The notes beneath the pieces are model-generated. The model made no database searches, was not told the origin of the DNA, and saw only the letters and a list, made by a program, of their open reading frames with translations. Below are positions 1 to 12,042 of a DNA stretch of 64,000 nt, piece after piece; position 1 is the stretch's first letter, and every line of letters begins with the position of its first letter. Origin of the DNA: Polyodon spathula (lineage: Eukaryota; Chordata; Actinopteri; Acipenseriformes; Polyodontidae); assembly GCF_017654505.1 (NCBI RefSeq), contig NC_054570.1, forward strand, positions 2,352,544 to 2,416,543. Reading direction: 5' to 3'. The position numbers and the translations under genes were made by a program.

Positions 1-320
1 ATATGTATTTTCCTTTCGAAACACGTTATCTGGTCCTACACTAGATTAAAGAAAAACTCTTTTTGGAAAGCATGCTTTTTGACTGTCTTGTACTTCCTGG
101 GTTCATTTCACCTGGCTTCCTTCCTGTCAATGACCAATCAGCTGCTTCCCCTATTGACTGACAGGCTTTCAGCCAGTAACATGTTTTGACCCAGACGACA
201 CTGCTGAGGTAACACGACCCAGGAAGTACAACTGCAAGCAGATAACCCGATAATAATGCATAGAAACTGAGTTTCCTTTAATCTAGTACCAGATATAATG
301 TTCTAAAATGAAAATACATG
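1..320. mobile_element. Foldback element with long inverted repeats (MITE-like)
   Basis: The outer arm at about 3-104 is matched in reverse complement by about 217-320. The match includes the block around the 'ctagattaaag' motif (41-52), the 'tacttcctgggt' motif (91-102) and the edge motif 'gaaaatacat'. About 110 bases of unique sequence lie between the arms. Long imperfect terminal inverted repeats without an ORF fit a non-autonomous DNA transposon. The left end may extend beyond the window, and the superfamily is not identified. Confidence 0.65.
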
Positions 321-639
321 TGTGCTAGAACATGTGTTTCTTTCAAACTTGGGGAGCTATGCTCGCTCACGTTGGTGCCAAAGGAGAGGAAAAAAAAAAC
401 CCATTAAACGCTAACCAGGTTAGTAGGGGAAATGAAACCTCTGGGAATCTGTGGCTAAATGGACCGCCCTTCTTCCAGATGGCTAGCTAAAAGTCTTATT
501 GTTTCACTTATTTCTATTGTAAAAATCGATTTTCTATATAATGAAGAACCCCAGTCAAAATCCTACGTGTTCAAAAAGGGGAGTGATTTATTACAGTAAC
601 GTGAGCGAATAATAAACACTGAAAAGAAGCGACCCTAAT

Positions 640-895
640 AATGATGAACAGATCATTATTATTGTCATTTATCAGATACTTTTATCCAAAGCGACTTACA
701 GAGACTTGGGGGTGAACTATACATCACAACAGCTGAGTCGTTTACAATAGGACATGGGTTTCATCCAAAGGAAGGAGCACAAGGAGGTGATGCGACTTGC
801 TCAGGGTCACACACAACGAGTCAGTGCTTGGATTTGAACCGGGAACCTCCTGGTAACAAACCCCTTTTCTTTTTTTTAACCACTGGACCACCAAG
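640..895 (-). mobile_element. tRNA-derived SINE copy
   Basis: Reading the minus strand, it opens with the 'ggtccagtggtta' A-box-like motif, then a 'ggttcaaatcc' B-box-like motif, then the body ('tgaccctgagcaagtc') and a tail resembling 'aagtcgctttggataaaagt'. The same body recurs at 4790-5049, 12190-12428, 13115-13353 and 34925-35107. The copy ends a few bases before the C2-set Ig exon at 902. Confidence 0.8.
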
Positions 896-901
896 ACTCA
901 C

Positions 902-2025
902 ATAATTTGATGCTGCTTGCTGTCTTTCCTCCTGGGTGTTGAACTTTACAAGTCAGCTCTTTGGCGCCGTCATTGCGTGATGTTGTCAATGTCAAAACTG
1001 AAGTGGATTTCCAGCTACCACTGGATTGAGATTCATGGTGGGAAGAGACTGAATCACCAGCATAGCTCCAGGTAAAATTAGGTGGGGAGGCTGGGCATGT
1101 GTGGAGGATGCTACAGGTGACTCTAACAGAATTGCCGTTGACCGCTGTGCCAAGCACTGAAATCTCTGGAGGATCTGCATGGTCTGAATGAGATTAGTGG
1201 TCAGAGAAAGTAAGCAAGTATTCGTGCTCTTTGTAATAATGCTTTGCAGTTCTACAGCTGTGGACAAAAGTTTTGCATCACCTTACAGAACGAACTAATT
1301 TTGCTTCTTGAAGTCGAAAGAAACCTGCTGAATAATGTTACGTTAACATATTGAACTACACTTTGCAGTTTTCCATATACTGAACAAAAATGGAAAAATG
1401 TGACCTTCTGAAATCTAACATGAAATACTGTATTACTAGTATTGCTTCTGGCAGACTTTTGCGATATCATTTTGGAGTTTCTTTGATTACATGATGTTAA
1501 ATAAAAGATCTAAATTATGTTCATATAGTTTTTTTTTCAATCTGAAAATTATAGTTGATGCAAAACTTTTGGCCCTAGCTGTACTCTACCTTAATATAAG
1601 TTTTAAAATAATGGATAATAAACTTAAAATAATAAACTTACCCGAGACAGCGAGCTCCACGGTTTTATCATAAAATTTGTAAATTCTGTAAGAAATATGA
1701 TCTGGATCAATCCATGAATAAAGTTTTTCACCGTTGTCATTCCTTGTTATACTGTCGATTTTCAGACTACAATCCCCAGCGTGCACATCACCAACCAAAA
1801 CCGTACGTCCTCTGAACTTGTCAATGACAATGCTGGGATTCCTGCCATCATAAACCACAGGGTATCCCCTGCTCACATACTGGTACCAAACCACTACGAA
1901 AGACTGGGGTGGATTAGAAGAATAAGAGAAATTGCAGGGAATGACCACACAGGAGCCTTGCAATGCTGAAATCTTCTCTGGGATTGTCACAGTCCAGGCA
2001 TCGCAAACAACACTTAGAACAATAC
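902..2025 (-). CDS. Siglec/CD22/MAG-like immunoglobulin receptor (partial, V-set + C2-set exons)
   Basis: Two exons are clear on the minus strand. Exon 1642-2025 (384 nt) encodes the end of a leader and a V-set domain. Exon 902-1183 (282 nt) encodes a C2-set domain. Both start and end in phase 1, with an AG acceptor and a GT donor. The V-set domain carries the Siglec-style paired cysteines (SCVVIPC in strand B, GDCSLKI in strand E), and the C2 domain opens with a 'HTCP..PP' motif. In Siglecs the extra V-set cysteine bridges to the C2 domain. The arginine that binds sialic acid on strand F is not visible; the expected place reads LYSWID. The leader start exon was not found upstream. Further Ig, transmembrane and tail exons must lie left of base 1. 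A surface immune or glial receptor is inferred. A CD22-like or MAG-like member cannot be distinguished from this much protein. Confidence 0.8.
1253..1583. mobile_element. MITE, 331 bp, 'tacagctgtggacaaaag' family
   Basis: The ends are inverted: the left end begins TACAGCTGTGG and continues into AAAAGTTTTGCATCACC, and the right end is the reverse complement, ending CTAGCTGTA. TA at both ends fits a Tc1/mariner-type TA target. There is no transposase ORF. It is inserted in the intron between the two Ig exons of the Siglec-like gene. Related copies lie at 13678-14006, 32041-32284, 48824-49098, 49517-49575, 50640-50835 and 52277-52430. Confidence 0.8.
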
Positions 2026-2145
2026 CTGCAAGGCACGACAGAACACATTGTCATGCCAACTGACCCAAAACTATTGACCACATGACCCTTTAGAAGTAAA
2101 ATGAAATCGAATAAATGTGATAGTGTTAGAGAACACATCCCAGTG

Positions 2146-2146
2146 G

Positions 2147-2237
<91 letters not shown>

Positions 2238-2261
2238 CACATACACACACACACACACACT
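2146..2261. repeat. (TA)n followed by (CA)n microsatellite
   Basis: About 90 bases of pure TA dinucleotide run into a short CA run. The apparent ORFs across it (poly Tyr-Ile) are repeat artefacts. Confidence 0.95.
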
Positions 2262-4785
2262 GTGTGTATATATAATTCCTACATCATAAAACATCTGGGT
2301 AATATATTTCTGCAACTGTAACCAAGAGAGAATCGCTAAAAAAATAAGTGTTTTATACGAGAAAAGGAATCTTTCCCCAGGGGAAAAAAAAGATGATGCA
2401 CACATTTACACTCGACACTTTATACCATGAGTCGTTTGAAAAAAGGTTGATATTAATTGACTAATTTCTGTAGTAAATTAATATTCTTTTTTTGTCTGCA
2501 AAATTCAATAAATGACTAATCTTGAGGTGTTCTAATAAATTTACACACTACTGTAAGGACATTTGCAAACGAGAGGAGGCCATTTGGACCGTCTAATCTT
2601 GTCCGGTTCCTAGTAGCTGATTGATCTCAGAACTTTGTCAAGTCGGGTCTTAACGGTTCCAAATGATTCAGCAACATGACTATACAACCCATTACAGTTC
2701 AATTAGATTTTTTTTCTAAGAACATAAGCTGCCCCTATTGACATCTGGGCTATCTAGTCATCTTAAATATGTGTTTTTCATGCTCTCCTTTAAGAATTAA
2801 ATTTATACCTGTAAAGCCTTTACAGTGTTTCTCAATCACAACTGAGAAAGGTGTTAGTAGTTATTTAATTGAATTTAACTAAATGGGCTTTTAAATTGAC
2901 TTTATATTACTGTTAACATATATCTCAGTTGTGTGATTGAGATACAAGAATGGCTTAACGTGGGATCAATTGAATTCTTAAAGGAGAGGCAAAACACAAA
3001 AGCCCTACTTATAATTCTCTCTCTTTGTTCTGTTATTTCATTTATTAAAAGCAGACAGCACATGACTTTGATAGGAGAAAAACACATAAACAAATATCCT
3101 GATTACCAAGCAGTATAATCCTCAAACCTACACTTAAAACACCCCCTCCAAAAAATAGCATGTCTACTTAATTCAAAATTGGCATTTTTGAGTATCACTA
3201 AAACGGTGTATGGCATTTGCATTGTATGGCAACCTGGTAGTGCTGTGTGGAAAATTCTCTTAACACTAAGAAAACATTTGTTAAGAATTACCTTGTAAAA
3301 GACAGCCGGCGAGACAGAATCTCCAGGTTGAGTCCATGATATGAACTCCTGAACAAACGAGGGAAAGATTGCACAAACAGAACATTAAATATTGCCAGGT
3401 GCAGTTCTCTTCTCACAGACTCAGAAATATGGTTAATGAATCTGTATTTTTTTTTCTTTATATAATGAGAGCGAGAATAGGAATGGGGGAGATGTGCACT
3501 GTGGGTTATTCTATAATTGTTTTGCAAACCGCTAAATCTAACGTTCTCGCTTGGTTAGACAAAATTAAAAGGCATTACCCTACAGTCCTCTCTATCCAAT
3601 ATTGAGGCATATGAATACACGCAGAATGATTTGCAATGACAAATTTGTTGCATAGTTTACATCACTTATGCTTCTAGATAGCAGATGACAATCTATTTTA
3701 ATGCCCTAAGAAAATAACTGATTTAAGCATACATTTTTTAAAAGGGAATTTCCTACTTTTTAAAAGGGGAAATTTTAAATGGGGAGATCGCTATAATTAG
3801 AAACCATGAGGTCTGTTTTTCAGACACAGTTCACTGTATTTTTATTGTATACTGCGTTGCTAAAAATGGGTCTGTAAATCATCCCAGGACATTGTGAAGG
3901 GAGCACCATTACAAGCTAGAATTTTTCCTAAAGAAAGTTAACAACATGAAACAATTTCCAGCTGAGTCCTCTGGTCCTGGTTTCTAGGCTTCTTAGAGCT
4001 AAATAAACTTTCAGCCTATCTTCGTAGCTCAGTCTTAAGCCATGTGAATAGTCTGGTTGCTCATCTCTGGACTCTCCAGGGCCACAATGTCCCTCTATGG
4101 TGACCAGGATGGAGAGGCTGTGGTGTGTACAGACCATCCTCACTGCAACAAGCTAGTATTATAGCAGATATCATTAGATATATTCTACTTACTGAAAACA
4201 AAACTATTTTGTCAAAAACGTGCTTTGGGCATAAGCATCTTATTAGTTTTACCAATGCACAACGTATCAAATTGCTACACGCCGTGCAATATATCGTCTC
4301 CAAATTTTAATATTAATTGGGTTATTGATTTTTGAATGAGTTTCTCTCTGCAACAAAATAGCTTTGCACGTACTGTAAACAAAGCTATATTTAAAAGTTC
4401 ACTAGCTTGTCGGAACTTAGCTATTTTAGATGACAGAGCAGTTAATTATATAAGATGGATATAGAAATATAAGGCTGAAACACACTCTTGAGCTGTCTTG
4501 TTAGCTGTGTGAGCTTTACCACAGTTTCCTGCATTGCACTTCTAATGTGACAGGCTAGTTCAACATAAACTATTCACACTACTTCAAAACATATCAAGTG
4601 CTTTTTGATGTCTTGTTTACTACTGATAAACATTTAGAAGATCCCTAAACTAGCAATAAGCATTGAGCAGCTGTATGTGATCCATACTGACTCAATACTG
4701 CTCCAGTCCGTTGTCAAATGGAATACAATTATTGTGTCCAGTATATATTTGGCCTACTGTGTTGCAACTGGTGTTAATGGGTTTA
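2262..4785. other. Intergenic or 5' intron sequence, no gene seen
   Basis: AT-rich sequence with no ORF that reads like protein and no convincing exon. It may include the missing leader exon of the Siglec-like gene, but I could not identify a leucine-rich leader with a donor site. Confidence 0.6.
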
Positions 4786-4789
4786 AATA

Positions 4790-5049
4790 GGTAGGCTTGG
4801 TGATCCAGTGGTTACAAAAGGGGCTTGTTATCAGGAGGTTCAAATCCCAGCTCTGACTTGCTGTGTGTGACCCTGAGCAAGTCACTTCACCTCCTTGTGC
4901 TCCGTCCTTCGGACGAGACGTAGAAAAAGATACAAGGCCCTATTATAAGTGACTTTGCAGCAGCAGTTGTTGACGCATTGTTCACCTACAAGTCTCTTGG
5001 CGTCTGCAAAATGACTAAATAATAATAAATAAATAAATAAATAAATAAA
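4790..5049 (+). mobile_element. tRNA-derived SINE, near full length
   Basis: The A-box-like 'tggtgatccagtgg' (4798-4811) and B-box-like 'ggttcaaatcc' (4837-4847) are followed by the conserved body and a tail ending in repeated AAAT units. This is the only plus-strand copy of the family in the window. Confidence 0.85.
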
Positions 5050-8000
5050 TGGATACATTGCAAGTTACCCAGCTAGCTGTAAAACTACCACAAAGGTATT
5101 TATAACAGTGGTTTAGTGTATAACAGTGAAATGAAAAATAACAGTGAAAGAGGAAGGGTGTGGAGAGGCAAAACCATAATGCAAATGTGTTCTTAAATTG
5201 TGACAAAACTGTTCTTAAATTAGGTTTTGGATTAATGGTGAAATAAGCAATTGATTACTTTATTTATTAAAATGATCAGCTCTTAAAACGGAAGCAGCAG
5301 GGTTTCCGAAATGTACAGCGTTACCCGTCCCCACGTTTAAACAACATCCTTGTAATTCTTTTCATTGTTACCATCCTGGCAACTTTTTACATGTCTAACT
5401 TTAAAGTCTGTTTCAAAGCCCATTTCAAAATGCCCGTTCTAGTGCACTGATAGTGTAATGATTGTTGTATAGATTGTCAAACAGGTAACACAGCAATAAT
5501 AAATAGTTGTGCATTTGCCTTTATTTTTCTGCACATGCTACTGCTTTGCCTATATGATGTAGAATACGTGATTATAAAATCTAACACTAGTCCATGCAAC
5601 TCTTTCAAATAAACTTTTCGTTATGATTTTGAATGTGCACTTCTTAAGAACGGTGTTATTGTCATTGCTTGACCCAGCAACCAATTTCTTTACAAATTAA
5701 GCACTGGTAATTAGCATTGTTTAAAATAAACCACAAATAAATTAGATGTTAGAATTAGAAATAAACCTAAATGTAACGTAGTGGCATGCAAGCAAACTGG
5801 CGTTTAAATTTACCTTGTGGTGGTGAATTTGCGGGATTATTCATCACACTTCCCCTAATTTGAGGGAAAATCAACAACTCGCAAAACTGTCTTTTTTCTA
5901 ACGCAGCATCTATTTTGAATCTCACTCCAAAGCGCTACTTTTTTTTCGCAATAAGGTGTTTAAGTTTATAAAGCAACTACCTCTAAACAGTTAATTTGAA
6001 TCTCGTTTGCACTCTTTGTATGACATGGATATCAAAGAGTGCATTAAAAATATACTCTCAACATGGTTACAAGCAGCCACTGCGAGATCCTTACAAACAT
6101 ACGTTACTGGTATCAGAAACATCACAAGCCTACACGTCTTGAAACAATAATACTGTTTAATAAAAATAAACACCAAATAAGTTCTTACCTGCGGTATTAT
6201 TACTTGTGCCTTGGATTTACTGAACAATCAACTCGGCTGCTCGTTTCAGTCCAACTGTGTCACCAGAATGGAGAAGGGCAACTACTTAATTTGTAAGGAG
6301 TTTCCTGTGTATTTCCTTTCTCAGATCTGCTTCCCGTTTGGGTCAAATTTGCACTGACAAATCTTTTACTTTTCATATTTAAATCATCTCAAATATTTTC
6401 AAACAACTTGATAATCACAGCAGGTCAATATTCAAAAGCCTTTCCTAAACGTTGTTGTTACAAAACAAATTAGAATTGCTGTGTTTTCATTTGCACAGCG
6501 CCAGGTTTAATATTGTGCACGTTTGCCAGCTCTGGGTCTTTCCTTGAAGTAAACCAGGAAAGGCCCAGTAGATCTTTACAATCCTTACTACCCCGTACAG
6601 GGGATCATATACAGGGGTTTGCTAGTGGGCACTGCAAAATACAAACCCTTATAAGAACTTGTGCAGAAACAGATGCATGCTTCACTTTAAATATTCTACA
6701 TTTACTTAACCCCATCTATTAGCACTGGCCCTGTCCTTTCATGATTACAATTAACAGCCTTCATTTACCTTATAATGGTGTTTTTCCCCACGTTACAGTG
6801 TGAAAAAAGCGAGTAAAATTTAAATTATAAAAACAGAACTAAACAAAAATCCAGTGCAATACCTTCGGGCTGCTGAAGATTGTGTTCAACATTGTATGAC
6901 TGTCTTCTTGGACCGAAATAAAATTCGAAGTGATGCAAAAAATGATGTCCTTAACTTCCTAAAGCAGCCCTACGTTTGACCATAGCTGGTATAATCCAAT
7001 TTATATACAGTCCCTGTAGACAAAGATCCTACCATCTAGAATGGCTGGTTGGCCTCTGGTCTTGATCTCTCTGTAGTGTTGATGAAGCCAGCTCTCCAGC
7101 TCAATGCAGTAATAATCATAAACCTCTCACAGGATCTGCAGATATTCTGGTTCTGGTTCTGGTTCTTACAGAGCTTGAAGACTTCCTGGACCTTGCAGAC
7201 ACAGTGGTCCTGACAGAGGAGGTCCAGGGTTCGGTTTATAATTACAGCTGGGGGGGGCGGGGGGGGGGAGGGGAGGGTAAGGTTAGGCTTAGAGTTATGT
7301 TATGCAAAATGATTTACACATTAAGTATATATAAATATGCATAATAACATTAAATTATGAGTAAGATACACATGCATTTACTAAGTAACTGCTATGTAAA
7401 TACACAGTATATAGATGCATTTAATGCAAAGGGTTACTAACATTTTGATGGTTTGTGAGGTCTGTCTACTAAACCCAATATATATGGGACTAGCCTTGAA
7501 TCTGAGAACTGAACTTTAAACACGATAATCATCACATGCAGCTATTTATAACCTAGTTTGTTGCTTAATCAGAAGAGCAGCTTGTGAGTCTGCACTGTGA
7601 ACATATTACCAGATTATCAGATTAGCTTCTGTTCTCCTTTTCTATAATTATAAAACATAGCTTTTACTGCCACTGTAACCTACATATTTATCTAAGGAAA
7701 AAATTATGAAATCACAAACTAAAAGCATTTGACAAATTATAATACATGCTTTATTTTATATATAAATACTTTTGAGAGAATGGGGTATGCATTGTTTCCA
7801 GCATCATACAAGTTTAACAAGAATCTCTAGCCAAGTCTGAACACTTTTGTAAAATGCAAGAACCGATTATATTTAATATCATCAGGGCACAAACTTTGCA
7901 TGTCACGCCAAAGTAATGCCAAGTAAGTAATTGCTGTAAACTACATTTTACACCGTTCATGCGCTGTAACCTTGTACTGCCCTGTAACACCTGCAAGTCG

Positions 8001-8980
8001 CCTTGGATAAGGGTGTCTGTCAAATAATAATAATAATAATAATAATAATACAGAATCAAGATTTGGACAGGGGATTTTAGACAGGAGCTCATCTTCCCAC
8101 CCTCCTCCTTATGTTTCCTATAGCTCGACCGAAACCTGTGGGCAGTGCGAATAAGGAACTTTGTGTCGAAATGGCTTCACATCAAGTGAACCATCCAAAA
8201 CTTGCTTCACTCTGCCACTGTTTAGACACAGTCTAGTCTATGTGGCATGGGTAGGCATCTGAAACCAAGTAGTTGATGTTTAAAAAAATAAAAATAACAC
8301 ACACAACACCTAAAACAATATAACAAACAAACAAAACATACATTCCCTTGAAAATAAGCAGAAACAATGAGAAGTTTAAAATCCATCTTCTTGCTTCTTA
8401 CCGCACCTTATACAAGTAACCAAAAGCAAGCAAAACAATGGTAATCGTTACTGTCTACATGCACAATATGGATCTGTCCTGCTAACCTCATGAAATAACA
8501 ACCAATGTAATTAAGTTAACAAAACTAGGCTCTAATACTACATAGATTTAAAAGGTGTGTACTTACAGGGCGAGGAAGCAGAGCAGTGACTGACAAGCCC
8601 TGAGGAGAACCTGTAGAAAAGATCTGGGGTAAACGTTTACCTCAGCCCCGAGTGAAAAAGGGAACACTGAAAAGTCAAATCAAAACCTGGTGAGCGCTGT
8701 AGCTCTCGTTTTCTTCAAGCTGTTGTCTTATTCCTCAATTTCAGATTTTGTAATACAGTTGGTTTTTCTCAGGGACAGAACAACTTAGACAAACAGTATA
8801 ATAAAGCATACACTGTCAACGAACCAGACAAACTTGTGAACACTTTTCTTTATATGGTACAGTAGTGACCCCCCATACCTTTTAGTTGTTCTTTATACCA
8901 GTTAAGGATTTTGAAAATCTTTAAAAAAAAAAAAAAAAAAAAGTATGCATTACCACAAAGATAACAAAACACACAAAGAA
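5050..8980. other. Non-coding stretch with a SINE tail and a G-rich run
   Basis: No gene can be supported here. At about 7880-8053 lies a SINE 3' end (the 'gtcgccttggataagggtgt' type) followed by a TAA run. At 7248-7276 is a G-rich run. At about 8568-8609 on the minus strand, an AG acceptor after a pyrimidine tract and a GTAAGT donor bracket a short segment that could be a non-coding exon; nothing else supports it. Confidence 0.5.
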
Positions 8981-8984
8981 AAGT

Positions 8985-11900
8985 TTCTCCACATTTATTA
9001 ATAAATGTACAAAATATATACAAAACAACACATTTAAAGACAGAACATCTGGGGAAAAAAAAAAAGTCTTACAAGGGACAGTAGCAAGTTTTCACAGAAA
9101 ACACCTCTTAAATCTTCAGCACCTGGTCACAGCCAGAGGCCAGTCGCGTGCCTTTTTTAGAAACTGGGGTTTTACTTTGTTCAAAAGACAGAATACAAAC
9201 AAAAAGTTAGCAGCTTGTTTCAATCCCCCCCCCCCCCCCCCATTTAGAAATAAAACATTACACATTAAATCTGAAAAAAATACCCAATACTGATCCTGTG
9301 TAGAGATTTCACCATTTTACAGTTAAGTGAAATCAGATTTTAGAAATGTGTTAGCCGCAAAAAAATCACCATGTTTGGGGTGCATTTGGCTATAATCTAT
9401 TTCCTAGTCTGTGCTAGCAACAGGATAGATAAAGGAGTAATAAACTAAGAGTGACACCACTTAACTGCAGAACATTTACATTTTCATGCGACACAGTGAT
9501 GCATCAGTAACCTAACATTTCTTGCATGTAAGATGAAGTACATAGGAATAGCTAACTGATTTTAAGACAGACACAGACAAATGAAATGGTAGCCATATTA
9601 GTCCAGAGATGATAGACAAACAGAAGGAGAAGTGATACCTTTTATTGGACTAATTAAATAATAATTATTCACAAGCTTAAGACCTCAAAGGTCTCCTCTT
9701 CAGGTGAAAGTAGGAAAGAGAGATTGTAATGTAAACATCAATCTCTCTTTCCTACTTTCACCTGAAGAGGAGACCTTTGAGGTCTTGAAAGCCTGTGAAT
9801 AATTTTTAGTTAGTCCAATTAAAGGTATCACTTCTCTTTGTCTATGATATTTAGAGACATTTTCATAAATAATGCTGGTCCTGTGATTTCACTTGTTCAA
9901 AGTCCAGTTTCATATTCAAATAATGTTCTGATCAAGCCTCAGAGCTAAACTCCTGTTGTCTTACGATCTTTAAAAATTACCAAATCATGAATTTAAAAAA
10001 CACTTCACTGATGCATTCAGGGCAATAAATGGTTTGTATACAGCATATTGATTCTAGAGAAACATTATCATAAGACTCGGAAGATGCTGGGAGGCCAGGT
10101 AGGGCTCAACCAGTTAATCACTGCATCCCAGTAATGCTCAATTCGACAATTTTCTATTCAGGTCATTCGACACCAGTTTACGGAAACACAACCATTTGGC
10201 TTTGCATAAAAGTTGCAGTTGTTGTCTGAAACAAAGAAGTGCTACACAGCATTACTAGTTTTAAACAGGTCAAGGATGGGTTTGGACTAATTCTGACCCT
10301 TCAGCGGTTTTGGTTTTATAGCATGCTATCACAGGATTGAGAGATAATAGAGTGAAATATAAAGGGGGGTTAAAACCAATTCTTGTGATCCCTATTCCTC
10401 ACAATAACACTGTAAACATGAAGCTGTTCTAAGCTGATCCTAGCTGGCTGAATAAAGAATATGAAAAGCCGGTTCCCTGATCAGTACTGCATAATTACAC
10501 TAATGAATCAACCCCCTCCCATCCAAGCTACTTGTATGCCCCCGACATTAACATTGCATTCACGCAACCTGAACACCAGACTCAACTGGCTTAGTGGTTT
10601 CACTTGAGAAAAACAAAACAATAATAATCCGACTAATTCAATACAATTGTATATACAAACTATTTACAAAAAATGTACACCACACAAAGTGGGTTTTCAT
10701 CAAAAGAAATGCAAGAATACTTTCAGTTGTATGCAATACTGTGGGCCACTTTTTAAATAGCTGGATGGGTACTCCTGTTGCGTCGCTGTACTATGGTTTA
10801 GTAATAACCGCCAACCGACCTCAAGACCGGACTACAGAGAAGAGGTGCGTTACACGGGAGTATGTTTTCACCCGGACATCCCTTTGACAACTGATAATCT
10901 ATTCATATATTAAAACGTCCAACTGCACCCTTACCAACACTTCACTCGATTTTACATCGGAATAACAGTGAAGAAACTTCGGTTTAGTAGGTCGGATTTG
11001 ATAGGACGGTTTTTTAGTTCATTAACCCTGTGATACACTGCCTCCAGTGCACTGGACACTGAATTACACTCAACAGTCCAGATGACATACATTTGATCAG
11101 AACGCACTTTTTAAAAAATTGTTTATAATAAGATGCGTTTAAAACCTTTCGACTTCATCATAATAGGTTTCTTTTTTAAATACATTATTAATCCATGTGG
11201 TTTTCCTTTATACTGGAAACACCAGCAGGAAATAAAAAAAGAAAAAAAAAAACGATCAATAGATTTTTGAGGTAAGTTTGAACATTTCTGTCACTTTAGG
11301 TTTCAAGACATGCAACAAAAAGCCATCTTGGATATCAGATCTTCAGGGCCATTGCAACTAATTTACATACCTTTATGTGCAAAGTAGCATGTATTTTTGT
11401 AGGACTAGATTTGAGTGGTTATACACAATCCTTGTCGTTTTTACTTCCCTGTTACTTATGAAGTCAGCTGTGTAAATACCTTTACTTGATAAGGCCCCAT
11501 TTAAAACTCTTGAAAAATAAGTTTGAGGGGCTTTTTGATTAAGACTTCGATAACTCAACATGACACTGCAGTAATGGCTTCAACTGTTATTACCAATTCC
11601 CCAACAGGGCAAAAGTAATTGTCAAAGTGATTTGGACACAGATTTTCCCTTGCAGACTGAGAACTAGGCAGAGAGCTAGAGAGCGTATTGAATGCTGGTG
11701 CCTCACAAAAGCACAGATGGGAAAACAAAACAATTCAAAATGATCTCTTCTCTCCCATTCAATTATTAGTAAATAAATTGCTTGATTCATGTATTTCATT
11801 TAAAAAAAAAAAAGTTTTTGTTTTTCCCTCCAGGAGATAAAACCTACTGAGACACACCAGGTCACCTGCTACAGCCAGCCAACTAACTTGCTAGCAAGAC

Positions 11901-12042
11901 GTCCAGGAAAACACATAACTCCAGACCAAAGCTGGTCAATGGTGTGTTTGTGCCCATCAGTCAAGTCTGGATGTAACGGTCTGTGGCTGCGGTCTCTGGG
12001 AGTCAGTCTGAAGTGGTGAGGCCTGCCCACTCTGTTGTCTCA
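8985..12042 (-). other. PPP1R10: Probable long 3' UTR of PPP1R10
   Basis: From the PPP1R10 stop codon, reading leftward on the minus strand, there is no other gene. The best AATAAA signal on the minus strand is at about 8994-8999, near the left end of this interval. The 3 kb contains a large foldback (9611-9847) and a C/G run (9225-9241). A nearer variant signal cannot be excluded, so the true UTR could be shorter. Confidence 0.45.
9611..9847. mobile_element. Near-perfect foldback element (about 110-bp arms, 14-nt loop)
   Basis: The arm 9611-9725 is almost exactly the reverse complement of 9740-9847, with a loop of about 14 bases. The arm contains 'gaagtgatacct' and 'cctcttcaggtgaaagtagg'. 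Such arms are typical of foldback or MITE-type DNA elements, and no ORF is present. It lies in the probable PPP1R10 3' UTR. Confidence 0.9.

Noticed and set aside
2146..2261. CRISPR-like or regulatory array
   Set aside because: Simple dinucleotide repeats in a vertebrate genome; no spacer structure.
2071..2405. Overlapping ORFs of alternating Tyr-Ile and Cys-Val
   Set aside because: They are translations of the TA and CA dinucleotide repeats.
4798..4870. Possible tRNA gene from A and B boxes
   Set aside because: The cloverleaf does not close, and the same head recurs with the SINE body in several places; it is a SINE head.
6985..7220. Possible coding remnant with VYDYYCIELESWLHQHY in one frame
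   Set aside because: The frame is interrupted on both sides and no family is recognised; insufficient to call an exon.
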